From Phyllobacterium lublinensis (lineage in GTDB: Bacteria; Pseudomonadota; Alphaproteobacteria; Rhizobiales; Rhizobiaceae), in assembly GCF_020164435.1 (NCBI RefSeq), contig NZ_JAIUDQ010000006.1, forward strand, positions 1 to 64,000: a stretch of DNA of 64,000 bases. Reading direction: 5' to 3'. The notes beneath the pieces are model-generated. The model was not told where the DNA came from. It was given only the letters and a program-made list of their open reading frames with translations, and did not search any database. Both the position numbers and the translations under genes were made by a program. Positions within the stretch are counted from its first letter, which is position 1; each line of letters starts with the position of its first letter. Shown here piece after piece: positions 41,986 through 50,974 of this stretch.

Positions 41986-42843
41986 CTATTTTGCCGATAC
42001 GGGATTGAATTTGCGGCTTTCGCGATCGCTCATTGATTTCACGCCCGCCCATATTGCCGGGACCAGGGCAGCGCCCAGGACCCACCACATGGGCCGTATC
42101 GAGTAGCCGAATGAAAGATTGGCATAGAGGACGCGCGTCGGTGGTATTTTGGTTGCCAGCGCAAACCACGCATACTCGACCAGCGCAGTACCCAGTGCAG
42201 CAAGGACGGCAATGACCATCAGTGTCCACGCCGATGAAAGCTTGAAATCACGGGCTTGAGCTGCACGGTAAAGCATCAGCGTAACCAGGAAGCCCGCCAT
42301 GAGCGTGGCTTCCGTCACATCGGCCTTGGATTGCATGAAGAAATGCAGCACGCCAAGCGCAGCCAGCGGGTAGGCCAACTTGTGCAGCCTGTTCCAGTTC
42401 CTGCCCATGCGGCGGATCATGGCGTCCGTCGACGTGACGCCAAGTGCAGTCAGTCCCAGCAAAGTGATGAAACCGATCAGCAGATAGATGCGCAGCCATA
42501 TCTCGCTTGCCACACGCAGCAGGTTGAAATTCTGGTCAAGGATATAAAGAGAAAAATGTAACGCCGCATAGGCGAGGGCCGTAATACCGAGAATGCGGCG
42601 GATCAGGACAAGCTTTGTCCATCGGGTGATGTTGCGCAGTGGCGTCACCGCGAGTGAAATCAGGAAAAAGCGGATGGCCCAGTCACCGGTCTCATGAATG
42701 GCCTCGGTGATCGGTCGCGGCCCCAATATGTTGGCCTTGTAGCCCACGACGATGAGGATCAGCGGTATGAAAGCAGCGATGAGAGCCGCGATTTTGATTG
42801 CCGACAGTTTGCCGGCGCGGTCTTTCCATGGGTACTTCATCAC
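41986..42843 (-). CDS. msrQ: MsrQ heme-binding membrane subunit (YedZ)
   Basis: 285 residues with six to eight membrane segments of the ferric-reductase-like transmembrane family. Conserved histidines occur in A-A-L-H-F-S-L-Y and L-H-K-L-A-Y-P and V-L-H-F-F-M-Q. MsrQ passes electrons from the quinone pool or flavin to the periplasmic molybdenum enzyme MsrP, which repairs oxidised methionines. The partner gene msrP is usually adjacent but is absent on both sides. Confidence 0.92.
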   Translation of the reverse strand: MMKYPWKDRAGKLSAIKIAALIAAFIPLILIVVGYKANILGPRPITEAIHETGDWAIRFFLISLAVTPLRNITRWTKLVLIRRILGITALAYAALHFSLYILDQNFNLLRVASEIWLRIYLLIGFITLLGLTALGVTSTDAMIRRMGRNWNRLHKLAYPLAALGVLHFFMQSKADVTEATLMAGFLVTLMLYRAAQARDFKLSSAWTLMVIAVLAALGTALVEYAWFALATKIPPTRVLYANLSFGYSIRPMWWVLGAALVPAIWAGVKSMSDRESRKFNPVSAK

Positions 42844-43032
42844 GTTGCTCTAATCCTGATCTTACAGCACGTTACGGCCACAGCTCATCTCCAGTTTCAA
42901 CACAACATGCCGTGAAGGCGCGTTTTTTCATGTCAACCGGTTGCATGATGTGTGCGCCATCAGCGGAACCAAATCATTGCCGGTCGGGTTACCCCTGTCA
43001 CTTGGACGTAGAAACAACGGAGAGGCAAGATA

Positions 43033-43536
43033 ATGAAAAAGGTTCTTACACTGGCGGCAGCAGCGCTCCTCGCCACATCCGGCCTGGCTATCGCACAGGA
43101 TAGCGTCATCATCGAGGTCCCTCAACGTGCCAGGGACTATGTGATCGCCCATCCGGCTGATCCGGTGGTCATCGAAGGCAACCTTTCCCAGGGCTATGTC
43201 GTCCCACAAGGCATTGTTGTCCGTCCAATTCCCGAAAGCCCGGGTTACGGCTACATCTATGTGGATGGACGTCCGGTGATTGTTTCCCTGGACAACCGCC
43301 AGGTCGTGTATCTGGACGAGCCTGCGCGTGGTGTGCCCGACGAGGTCATAACCTATGTCGAGCGCAATCCCGTCGATGCTGTGATGGTTGAGGGACCCAT
43401 CGATACCGGAACCGTAATCCCTGAGGGGGTCCCGCTTGTCGCAGTTCCCGATCAGCCGCGTTACTCCTACGTGTACGTCGAAGGACGACCCGCGCTGGTT
43501 GACAACGGTACACGCAGGGTTGTCTGGGTGCGCTAA
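43033..43536 (+). CDS. Exported DUF1236 protein, two repeats
   Basis: 167 residues. A signal peptide ends near A-I-A-Q-D. Two DUF1236-like units of about 65 residues follow, each with D/E-x-V-I-x-Y/A, the tract V-x-V-E-G-x-(L/I) and a closing Y-x-Y-V-x-x-x-G-R-P (G-Y-I-Y-V-D-G-R-P and S-Y-V-Y-V-E-G-R-P). These proteins are periplasmic, common in Rhizobiales and functionally uncharacterised. GGAGAGG lies about 10 bases before the ATG. A terminator follows directly. Confidence 0.88.
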   Translation: MKKVLTLAAAALLATSGLAIAQDSVIIEVPQRARDYVIAHPADPVVIEGNLSQGYVVPQGIVVRPIPESPGYGYIYVDGRPVIVSLDNRQVVYLDEPARGVPDEVITYVERNPVDAVMVEGPIDTGTVIPEGVPLVAVPDQPRYSYVYVEGRPALVDNGTRRVVWVR

Positions 43537-43551
43537 TCATCTGTGGTGAGC

Positions 43552-43577
43552 ACTGACCGCCCGCTCTTGCGGTCAGT
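43552..43577 (+). terminator. Terminator of the DUF1236 gene
   Basis: The stem ACTGACCGC / GCGGTCAGT (9 bp) with an 8-nt loop is followed by TTTT. Confidence 0.8.
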
Positions 43578-43597
43578 TTTGCCGGCTTGCGGCAAGT

Positions 43598-43843
43598 CTA
43601 CCAGCGGCGATAGTAACCATCGTAAACGATGACAGGCGTGTTGAACTGGTCAAACTGGGCGCGCCGATCGGCACGGCGGTCAAGCTCGAGATCAAGCAGG
43701 CAATCGGAAAATGCGGTCGTCCCGCGCTTGAAGCCGAATGATGAACAGGTCTGGCCGTCAAGAGCTCGCCGCTCCTCGGGCGTCAATGTCTTGCATCCTG
43801 CCAAGACTGTCAGCAAAAATAAAAAGCCCATCAGAAACTTCAT
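43598..43843 (-). CDS. Small lipoprotein
   Basis: 81 residues. The lipobox L-A-G-C follows a hydrophobic core, so it should be lipid-anchored after cleavage before Cys16. The remainder has one Cys pair (C-S-S-F-G-F and D-C-L-L-D-L) and an Arg/Asp-rich C-terminus. Similar small lipoproteins are common in Rhizobiales; the role is unknown. It converges with the DUF1236 gene. Confidence 0.75.
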   Translation of the reverse strand: MKFLMGFLFLLTVLAGCKTLTPEERRALDGQTCSSFGFKRGTTAFSDCLLDLELDRRADRRAQFDQFNTPVIVYDGYYRRW

Positions 43844-44063
43844 CCGGTCCTCGCCGCTTGAGGCTGTCAGCTATTGGCTGGTTTTACCGTATGATACGGC
43901 AACCCAAAAAATACTTACAAGCCAAATGGCCAACCATCGAAGATGATCAAATTCCATGGTTTCATGTGTCAGCGATAAGTTCACAGCACTATCCCAGTCA
44001 CCTGAGACGTTGAATAGCCAGACTTTGGTTGAATGCGGTAAGACAGATGAAGCGACGCGCAGG

Positions 44064-44159
44064 TCACATGAGGAAGGGGCCGACAATCATCAATATAACG
44101 ACCGCACCCGCCAGAAACGGCAGGATTGAAATGCCCGAAGAGTTGGGTTGCGGTCTCAA
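44064..44159 (-). CDS. Possible 31-residue membrane peptide (second of a pair)
   Basis: It starts at a TTG (44159) that overlaps the stop of the next ORF upstream. The peptide has a short polar head with N-S-S and one hydrophobic stretch I-L-P-F-L-A-G-A-V-V-I-L-M-I-V-G. The overlap and the membrane-like sequence in both reading frames argue that it is real; the TTG start and small size argue against. The 43844-44063 part of this gap shows nothing. Confidence 0.3.
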   Translation of the reverse strand: MRPQPNSSGISILPFLAGAVVILMIVGPFLM

Positions 44160-44278
44160 TACCAATTTGGCAACGTCAGCAGTGCGGTGGCTGCAATTTG
44201 GGTAAAAACCACAAAAACAACAAACGGAACAAACCCGTTGCTGATCTTCCTGTTGTCGTTAGCTGCTGCAAAGCTCAT
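44156..44278 (-). CDS. Possible 40-residue membrane peptide
   Basis: ATG at 44278, with GGGAG about 11 bases upstream. A polar head (A-A-A-N-D-N-R-K-I-S-N-G) is followed by F-V-P-F-V-V-F-V-V-F-T-Q-I-A-A-T-A-L-L, one clear membrane helix, and a W-Y end. It is followed by the overlapping 31-residue frame. It lies in the 686-bp gap between the small lipoprotein gene and the efflux operon and is too short for usual gene finders. Confidence 0.4.
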   Translation of the reverse strand: MSFAAANDNRKISNGFVPFVVFVVFTQIAATALLTLPNWY

Positions 44279-44485
44279 CAAGGCTGCTCCCGATTTAACG
44301 ACCCTCGCAGATGCAAACCGGGTCATGATCGTCAGTGCCGAATTTCGGCTTGGTCACGTAACTGTAACAGTTTGAAACCTTTTGTCACCCAAAAAGTTCC
44401 TCTCCACTTCGAAGGAGATGGCCAACCGCCTCTATGGCGGTTCGCGCAATGCAACAAAATAGCGTAATTTCAATAATTTGTAACG

Positions 44486-44521
44486 GGCGGTGCGCACGCT
44501 TCAAAACGTGCGCTCCGCCCG
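44486..44521 (-). terminator. Terminator of the RND efflux operon
   Basis: On the minus strand GGGCGG-A-GCGCACG pairs with CGTGCGC-A-CCGCCC around TTTTGAAG, 8 bases past the pump stop. Confidence 0.65.
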
Positions 44522-44529
44522 GATTTTCG

Positions 44530-47500
44530 TCATTCTGCTGGCGTTGGCACCGGCAAAATCGCGTCCGAATTGTGGCCGTGTTCGCCCGCGAAATGGCTTC
44601 CGTGCGTCGCGTGCCGAAGCGGTCGATTGCCGGTGATGGCACGCACCAGCACATAGAAGACCGGTGTCAGGAACAGGCCGAACAGCGTCACGCCGATCAT
44701 GCCCGCAAAAACCGCCACACCCATGGCCGAGCGCATTTCCGCACCAGCGCCGGTCGATGTGACGAGTGGCACCACACCCATGATGAAGGCTAGCGACGTC
44801 ATGAGGATAGGACGCAGCCGCAGCCGGCTGGCCTCGACCACTGCATTGAACGGCGTTGCCCCCGCGAACTCCAGTTCTCGCGCAAACTCCACGATAAGGA
44901 TGGCGTTCTTGGCGGAAAGTCCGACAAGCACGATCAGCCCGATCTGCGTGAAGACGTTATTGTCCCCCGCGGTCAGCCAGACGCCGGTGAGGGCGGCCAG
45001 CAGTCCCAGCGGCACGATCATGATGATCGAGAGCGGCAGGGCCAGGCTTTCATACTGGGCTGACAGGACAAGGAATACCAGCAGGATCGATAGAGGGAAT
45101 ATCAGGTAGGCCGAGTTGCCCGCGATGATTTCCTGATAGGTCAGTTCCGTCCATTCGAAGCTGATACCTGCGGGCAGCGTTTCGGCGGCGATTTTCTCCA
45201 CTGCAGCCCTTGCCTGGCCGGAAGAATAGCCAGGAGCTACGTTGCCGTTGACATCTGCGGCAAGGAAGCCGTTGTATCTCATGGCGCGATCCGGCCCCGC
45301 GGTGGAGGTCACTTTCAGGAGCGCTGACAGCGGGATCATCTCGCCCGAACCGGATCGTACCTTCAGATCGCCAATGTCTTCGGCCTTGGCCCGGAAGCTC
45401 GACTCCGCCTGCATGCGGACGGAATAGGTGCGACCGAACTTGTTGAAGTCATTGACGTAGACGGACCCGAGATAGATCTGCAGCGTATTGAAGATCTCCG
45501 GCAGCGATACGTTCAGCTGACGTGCCTTCGCACGATCGACATCGGCGTAAAGTTGCGGGACGTTGATCTGGTAGCTGGAGAACAGGCCCGTCAGTTCCGG
45601 TGCAGTGGCCGCCTTCGCCAGGAAGGCCTTCGTTGCGTCGTCGAGGGCCTGGTAGCCAAGGCCGTTACGATCTTCGATCTGAAGCTTGAACCCGCCAATC
45701 GCACCGAGCCCCTGGACCGGAGGGGGCGGGAACACCGCGCTGAACGATTCCTGGATGCCGAACAATTGCTGGTTGAGCTGCATCGCAATTGCTCCGGCAC
45801 TGAGTTCCTGCGTCTTGCGCTCCTCGAACGGCTTGAGCGACACGAAAACGATACCCGCGTTCGCGCTGTTGGTGAAACCGTTGATCGAAAGGCCCGGGAA
45901 GGCGATGGTGCTTTGAACCCCGGGGATCTTCAGGGCGATATCGCCGATACGACGCACTACCGCCTCTGTCCGGTCAAGTGTCGCGCCATCCGGCAGCTGG
46001 GTAAACCCGACCAGATATTGCTTGTCCTGCGGCGGTACGAACCCCCCCGGGACGCTCTTGAACATGAAAGCTGTCGCTCCGATGAGCACGAGATAGATGC
46101 CCATCATCAGGGTCTTGCGTGAGATGACCCCACGCACGCCCCTGCTGTAACCATTGGCGCCTCGGGTGAACACGGCATTGAACCCGCGGAACAGCCAGCC
46201 AAGCGTCCTGTCCATGAACCGCGTCAACCCATCCTTCGGCGCATCGTGTCCTTTCAGGAGCAGCGCGGCGAGGGCGGGCGACAGGGTCAGCGAGTTGAAC
46301 GCGGAGATGACCGTCGAAATCGCAATCGTCAGGGCGAACTGGCGATAGAACTGTCCGGTGAGGCCGGTGATGAAGGCCAGCGGCACGAACACGGCCACAA
46401 GCACCAGCGCAATCGCGATGATCGGCCCCGATACTTCGCGCATGGCCTGGATGGTGGCCGCACGCGGGGCGAGCCCGTTCTCGATATTTCGTTCGACGTT
46501 CTCGACAACCACGATCGCGTCGTCGACCACAATACCGATGGCGAGGACGAGTCCGAACAGACTGAGTGCATTAATCGAAAACCCGAAGAGGTGCATCACC
46601 GCGAACGTACCGATGATCGATACCGGCACCGCGATCAGCGGAATGATCGACGCGCGCCACGTTTGCAGGAACAGGATGACCACCAGCACGACGAGCACGA
46701 CCGCTTCAAGCAATGTGTGCACCACGGCCTCGATCGAAGCGCGGACAAACTGCGTCGTATCGTAGACGATCTCGTAGTCCACACCTTCCGGCATGGTCTG
46801 CTTCATCTCCTCCATGACACTGCGTACCTGGTCGGCGATCTCGATCGCGTTCGACCCTGGTGCCTGGAAGACCGGAACAGCCACGGCCGGCTTGTTGTCG
46901 AGCAATGAACGCAGCGAATATTGCGCGGCACCGAGCTCGATGCGGGCAATGTCGCTCAAACGGGTGATCGCGCCGTTTGCTGCGGTCTTGACGATGATCT
47001 GGCCGAACTCTTCCTCAGTCTGCAGTCGTCCTTGCGCATTGACCGAAAGTTGCAGATTGACGTCGTTGGGACTGGGCGAGGCGCCAATGACGCCCGCTGC
47101 GGCCTGCACGTTCTGCGCACGGATTTCGCTCAGGACGTCCGTTGCGGACAGGCCGAGCTCCGCAGTCTTCTGCGGGTCGAGCCAGATGCGCATCGAATAG
47201 TCACCGGAGCCGAACAGCTGGACGTCTCCGACACCATCAATCCGGGCAAGCCGGTCCTTGATATTGATCAAGGCATAGTTGCGCAGATAGGTAATGTCGT
47301 AGCGGTCGTTGGGCGAAATGAGGTTGACCACCAGCATCAGGTCCGGCGAGCTCTTGACTGTCGTTATGCCAAGGCTGCGCACTTCTTCCGGCAGGCGGGG
47401 CTCCGCCTGGGAAACGCGGTTCTGTACCAGCTGCTGCGCCTTGTCCGGGTCAGTACCCAGGGCAAAGGTTACAGTCAGCGTCATCTGGCCGTCCGCGGTC

Positions 47501-47751
47501 GCCTGGCTGCCCATGTAGAGCATGTCTTCAACGCCATTGATCGATTCCTCGATCGGCGTCGCCACAGTCTCGGCGATGACCTTCGGATTGGCGCCCGGAT
47601 ACTGGGCGCGAACCACGATTGATGGCGGAACGACGTCCGGATATTCCGAAACAGGCATTGCCGTCAGCGCGATCAGACCACCAAGAAAGATCACGAAAGA
47701 AAGAACGCCCGCGAAAATCGGGCGATCGATGAAGAAATTGGAGATGTTCAT
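44530..47751 (-). CDS. RND multidrug efflux pump, inner-membrane subunit (AcrB/BepE-like)
   Basis: 1073 residues, typical of the HAE1 family. The N-terminus F-F-I-D-R-P-I-F-A-G-V is diagnostic; twelve membrane segments and two large periplasmic loops are in place. TM4 carries the proton-relay pair D-D in G-I-V-V-D-D-A-I-V-V-V-E-N. It exports drugs and detergents as a trimer, with the adaptor encoded 35 bp upstream and an outer-membrane TolC-type protein not encoded here. The start ATG at 47751 is preferred to an upstream TTG. Gene order with the divergent TetR gene matches Brucella bepR-bepDE. Confidence 0.96.
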   Translation of the reverse strand: MNISNFFIDRPIFAGVLSFVIFLGGLIALTAMPVSEYPDVVPPSIVVRAQYPGANPKVIAETVATPIEESINGVEDMLYMGSQATADGQMTLTVTFALGTDPDKAQQLVQNRVSQAEPRLPEEVRSLGITTVKSSPDLMLVVNLISPNDRYDITYLRNYALINIKDRLARIDGVGDVQLFGSGDYSMRIWLDPQKTAELGLSATDVLSEIRAQNVQAAAGVIGASPSPNDVNLQLSVNAQGRLQTEEEFGQIIVKTAANGAITRLSDIARIELGAAQYSLRSLLDNKPAVAVPVFQAPGSNAIEIADQVRSVMEEMKQTMPEGVDYEIVYDTTQFVRASIEAVVHTLLEAVVLVVLVVILFLQTWRASIIPLIAVPVSIIGTFAVMHLFGFSINALSLFGLVLAIGIVVDDAIVVVENVERNIENGLAPRAATIQAMREVSGPIIAIALVLVAVFVPLAFITGLTGQFYRQFALTIAISTVISAFNSLTLSPALAALLLKGHDAPKDGLTRFMDRTLGWLFRGFNAVFTRGANGYSRGVRGVISRKTLMMGIYLVLIGATAFMFKSVPGGFVPPQDKQYLVGFTQLPDGATLDRTEAVVRRIGDIALKIPGVQSTIAFPGLSINGFTNSANAGIVFVSLKPFEERKTQELSAGAIAMQLNQQLFGIQESFSAVFPPPPVQGLGAIGGFKLQIEDRNGLGYQALDDATKAFLAKAATAPELTGLFSSYQINVPQLYADVDRAKARQLNVSLPEIFNTLQIYLGSVYVNDFNKFGRTYSVRMQAESSFRAKAEDIGDLKVRSGSGEMIPLSALLKVTSTAGPDRAMRYNGFLAADVNGNVAPGYSSGQARAAVEKIAAETLPAGISFEWTELTYQEIIAGNSAYLIFPLSILLVFLVLSAQYESLALPLSIIMIVPLGLLAALTGVWLTAGDNNVFTQIGLIVLVGLSAKNAILIVEFARELEFAGATPFNAVVEASRLRLRPILMTSLAFIMGVVPLVTSTGAGAEMRSAMGVAVFAGMIGVTLFGLFLTPVFYVLVRAITGNRPLRHATHGSHFAGEHGHNSDAILPVPTPAE

Positions 47752-47786
47752 TTCAGGTTCCAAACCTGCCCCTGAAGGGCTCTCAA

Positions 47787-49004
47787 TTATTGCTTTGCCT
47801 GGTCCGCCAGCGCTTGCTGGTTGGGAGCCTGGCCACCCATCGCAACCGTTTCAGGTGCGACGAGCGAGCCCGGACGGACGCGCTGCAGGCCATTGACCAC
47901 GATCTTCTCGTCGGCCTGGAGGCCGGCCGTGACGATCCTCAGCCCATCGGCCCTGGCGCCAAGGCTGATTTCCCGGTACTCGACGATGTTCTGCGCATTC
48001 ACGACCATCACGAACTTCTTGTTCTGGTCGGTTCCAACCGCCTTTTCGTCGACCAGCAATTGCTGCCGCTCGTTGGCCTGGCCCATGCGGACCTTGGCGA
48101 ACTGGCCCGGCATCAGGCTGCCATTGGCATTGTCGAACACGGCACGCACCTTGACGGTGCCGCTGGCCACATCGACGCTGTTGTTGATCAGCTGCAGCTT
48201 GCCGGCGACTCCAATTTTGCCCTGCACATCCATCTGGACGGGGATGCGGTCAACGAAATCGCGGCTGTTGAGACCCTCGGGAAGGTCGGCCAGGGCCTTG
48301 GCGACGACGTTTTCATCGGCCTCGAAGCTGGCATAGATCGGGCTGATCGAAACGAGCGACGTCAGGAGCGGCGCGCTTGGTCCTGCGGCGATGAGATTGC
48401 CGGGGGTGATCTCGATACGGCCGACCCGGCCGCTAATCGGCGCACGAATATCGGTCCAGTCGAGGTTGAGCATGGCGGTCTGTAACACAGCCTTTGCTGC
48501 TTCGAGGTCCGCTTGCGCACTGCTCTGAACATTCAGGCGCTGGTCGTAGTCGCTCTGGGAAGCAAAGCGCGATGTCACAAGTTGTTTGCCGCGCTGAAGT
48601 TCGCTCTTTGCATAGGCCAGCTTCGATTCGGCAGAAGCCACCTGCGCCTTTGTGCGCGCAACTTCAGCCTCGTAGGGGGCTGGATCGATCTTGACCAGAA
48701 GGTCGCCCTGCTTGACGATCGCGCCTTCCTTGAAGGCAATCGATTGCACCGCGCCGGAAACGCGTGAACGCACTTCCACGGCATCGATGGCCTCAAGCCG
48801 CCCGGAGAATTCGCTCCACTGGGTTACAAGCTTTGGCTGGACCACGGCGACCGAGACGGGCATGGCCTGCGCTGGGGCGGCCTGCTGCTTTTCTCCTTCG
48901 GCGTGGCTCTGGGTCAATTCGAAGAAATGCGTGCCACCCGCTGCGGCAAGCGTCAAAACAATGCCGCTGACATAGAGACTTTTCTTGAAAGTGCTGATTG
49001 ACAT
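47787..49004 (-). CDS. RND efflux periplasmic adaptor (AcrA/BepD-like)
   Basis: 405 residues. An uncleaved or lipid-free N-terminal membrane segment is followed by a lipoyl half (V-E-V-R-S-R-V-S-G-A-V), an alpha-helical hairpin (about 100-170), the second lipoyl half with D-I-R-A-P-I-S-G-R-V-G and a beta-barrel part. It bridges the pump to the outer-membrane channel. AGGA lies 8 bases before the ATG at 49004; another ATG at 49013 is possible. The two operators of the divergent TetR protein lie directly upstream. Confidence 0.94.
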   Translation of the reverse strand: MSISTFKKSLYVSGIVLTLAAAGGTHFFELTQSHAEGEKQQAAPAQAMPVSVAVVQPKLVTQWSEFSGRLEAIDAVEVRSRVSGAVQSIAFKEGAIVKQGDLLVKIDPAPYEAEVARTKAQVASAESKLAYAKSELQRGKQLVTSRFASQSDYDQRLNVQSSAQADLEAAKAVLQTAMLNLDWTDIRAPISGRVGRIEITPGNLIAAGPSAPLLTSLVSISPIYASFEADENVVAKALADLPEGLNSRDFVDRIPVQMDVQGKIGVAGKLQLINNSVDVASGTVKVRAVFDNANGSLMPGQFAKVRMGQANERQQLLVDEKAVGTDQNKKFVMVVNAQNIVEYREISLGARADGLRIVTAGLQADEKIVVNGLQRVRPGSLVAPETVAMGGQAPNQQALADQAKQ

Positions 49005-49075
49005 CGTGGTCATCCTGCTTTGAATTTTGTGCCATTGGGAGGATGGCAAATCGGGAATACGATCATTGACGTTCC

Positions 49076-49089
49076 ATACCGATCGGTAT
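49076..49089. promoter_or_regulatory. TetR operator 1 of the RND efflux operon
   Basis: ATACCGATCGGTAT is a perfect 14-bp palindrome, 72 bp upstream of the adaptor gene start. It shares the TATACCG/CGGTATA half sites with operator 2. Confidence 0.75.
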
Positions 49090-49134
49090 AGAACGGCTGA
49101 TATAAGGCTGCGGCACAGCAGCTGTCAACCGATT

Positions 49135-49152
49135 TTATACCGAGCGGTATAA
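49135..49152. promoter_or_regulatory. TetR operator 2, next to the regulator gene
   Basis: TTATACCG-AG-CGGTATAA, a perfect 8-bp inverted repeat, lies 22 bp before the regulator start. Its centre is 61 bp from that of operator 1, about six helical turns, so the two sites face the same side of the DNA. Confidence 0.75.
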
Positions 49153-49173
49153 TTCTTTTAGGGAGTCTTGTCC

Positions 49174-49761
49174 ATGGGACGGCCGAGGGAATTTGATGCG
49201 GACGATGCCCTGCAGACAGCGTTGGAGCTGTTCTGGCGGAAGGGCTATGAAGGCACGTCCATCACTGACCTGACCGACGGAATGGGCATCACCAAACCCA
49301 GTCTTTATGGCACTTTCGGCAATAAGGAAGAGCTTTTCCGCATGGCGCTCGCCCGTTACGAGCAGAATTATCTCGCCTTTTTCTGGAGCGCGCTCGAGCA
49401 GCCAGATGCTCGCACGGTTGCCTTCGACATTCTGCGCGGATTCGTCGAGGCGCAGACGCAATCGTGTAATCCTGCCGGTTGTCTCGTGGTCAATGCGGCG
49501 ACTGCCTGCAGCGATGCCGCCCTGGAAATCCACAAAACGATCGTTGAACGTATCCAGACGGCGCAGAAGGCTCTGACCCGCCGTTTTGAACGCGCCAAGC
49601 GCGAAGGCGATCTGCCGGCCGACAGCAATCCGGAAGATCTCGCGCGATTTATCATGACCGTCCAGCAGGGAACCGCTGTACAGGCATCGAACGGGGCGGG
49701 CCGCGAAGAGATCTATCGTCTCATCGATCTCGCCATGAAGTCGTTTCCCGGCCAGAACTAG
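49174..49761 (+). CDS. TetR-family repressor of the RND pump (BepR-like)
   Basis: 195 residues. The helix-turn-helix is S-I-T-D-L-T-D-G-M-G-I-T-K-P-S-L-Y-G-T-F-G-N-K, preceded by M-G-R-P-R-E-F-D. Two Cys in the ligand domain (S-C-N-P-A-G-C-L-V) are typical of AcrR/AefR-like regulators. Divergent from the pump genes with two palindromes between, so it very probably represses both directions until a drug binds. The ATG at 49174 is preferred over a TTG two codons upstream. Confidence 0.92.
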   Translation: MGRPREFDADDALQTALELFWRKGYEGTSITDLTDGMGITKPSLYGTFGNKEELFRMALARYEQNYLAFFWSALEQPDARTVAFDILRGFVEAQTQSCNPAGCLVVNAATACSDAALEIHKTIVERIQTAQKALTRRFERAKREGDLPADSNPEDLARFIMTVQQGTAVQASNGAGREEIYRLIDLAMKSFPGQN

Positions 49762-49845
49762 GCATCTCAACATGGATCGATTGCGCGCCGCGGCCGCATG
49801 ACCGGCGGTACGCGAACCAATCTGAGCCCCTTTGTGCCGTGAGTG

Positions 49846-50967
49846 TCACGTCAGCCTGTTGCGGAACAGCCAGGCTGAGAAGGGCAGGGTGACGGTAGCG
49901 ATGACGACAAGGGCCAGCATTTCCGGCAAAAGCTGCCGCACGCCCGCACCTTCCAGATAGACCTGATGCGTGATGCTGATCGCATAGCGCAGCGGATTGA
50001 TCATCGTCATATATTGCAGGATATCCGGCATATTGCCGATGGGCGCCGTCAATCCCGACAGCAGCATGAACGGCATCAGCAGGACGAATGAATAGATCAT
50101 CGCCTGCTGCATATTTGCTGCCAGCGACGAGATGAACAGTCCGATCCCGACGGCGGCCGCCAGGAACAGCACCAGCCCGAGATAGAGCATGAAGTAGGAA
50201 CCCGCGAAGGGAATCTGGAACCACAACTGGGCGACGAGCAGAATGGTGGTCGCTTGCGAAAGACCCACCAGCATCGATGGAATTGCCTTGCCGACCATGA
50301 TTTCCGATGGGCGGAACGGCGTAACCAGCAGCTGGTCGAATGTGCCTGCCTCGCGCTCGCGTGCGACCGACATGGCCGTCAGCATCAGCGTCATCATCAT
50401 GGTGATTGTGCCGATCAGCGATGGGATCATGTACCATCGCGTTTCCAGGCTCGGATTATACCAGGCGCGCGTTGTAACCTTGACACCGCCGACCGCTGCC
50501 TGGCCGTTTTCCTCGCGCCACCGCGTGGCGAAGTCAGCCGCAATGGTGTTGATATAGCTCTGTGCCGTTCCTGCGGTGTTCGAATTGCGGCCGTCGGCGA
50601 TGACCTGCAACTTGGCGGGCAGGCCGGCCATCAGCCGCTCTTCGAAGTCCTGGTCGATGACCACAACGAGCAGGACGCGCGTGTCATTGATGAATGTAGC
50701 GATGTCGGACGTGCGCTGCAGCGTCGCCACCCGGGTGAAGGTGCCGGAACCGTCCAGCTTGGCCACAAACTCGATCGAGGCCGCGCTGTGGTCATGATCT
50801 AGCACAGCATAGGGGACGTTATTGAGGTCATAGCTCGCCGCATAGCCGAAAATCAGGCATTGCAGGATCGGCGGCAGAACCAGCACGACCCGGCTCTTTG
50901 GATCTTTGAACATTGCCAGCAATTCCTTGCGGATCAGAGCAATGATGCGGAAAAACGAACCCTTCAT
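49846..50967 (-). CDS. ABC-2 type exporter permease (YbhR-like)
   Basis: 373 residues with an N-terminal membrane segment, a large extracytoplasmic loop (about 50-180) and five further segments in the C-terminal half, the ABC-2 layout. M-K-G-S-F-F-R-I-I-A-L-I-R-K-E-L is the usual amphipathic start. Second permease of the ybhGFSR-type operon; it pairs with the permease gene 7 bp upstream and the dual ATPase. Substrate unknown; in Escherichia coli this exporter affects drug and sodium tolerance. Confidence 0.92.
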   Translation of the reverse strand: MKGSFFRIIALIRKELLAMFKDPKSRVVLVLPPILQCLIFGYAASYDLNNVPYAVLDHDHSAASIEFVAKLDGSGTFTRVATLQRTSDIATFINDTRVLLVVVIDQDFEERLMAGLPAKLQVIADGRNSNTAGTAQSYINTIAADFATRWREENGQAAVGGVKVTTRAWYNPSLETRWYMIPSLIGTITMMMTLMLTAMSVAREREAGTFDQLLVTPFRPSEIMVGKAIPSMLVGLSQATTILLVAQLWFQIPFAGSYFMLYLGLVLFLAAAVGIGLFISSLAANMQQAMIYSFVLLMPFMLLSGLTAPIGNMPDILQYMTMINPLRYAISITHQVYLEGAGVRQLLPEMLALVVIATVTLPFSAWLFRNRLT

Positions 50968-50974
50968 AACTGTC

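Noticed and set aside
43871-44086. 71-residue minus-strand frame with one hydrophobic stretch
   Set aside because: The start lies inside the 31-codon candidate, no ribosome site is seen, and most of it is polar with no pattern.
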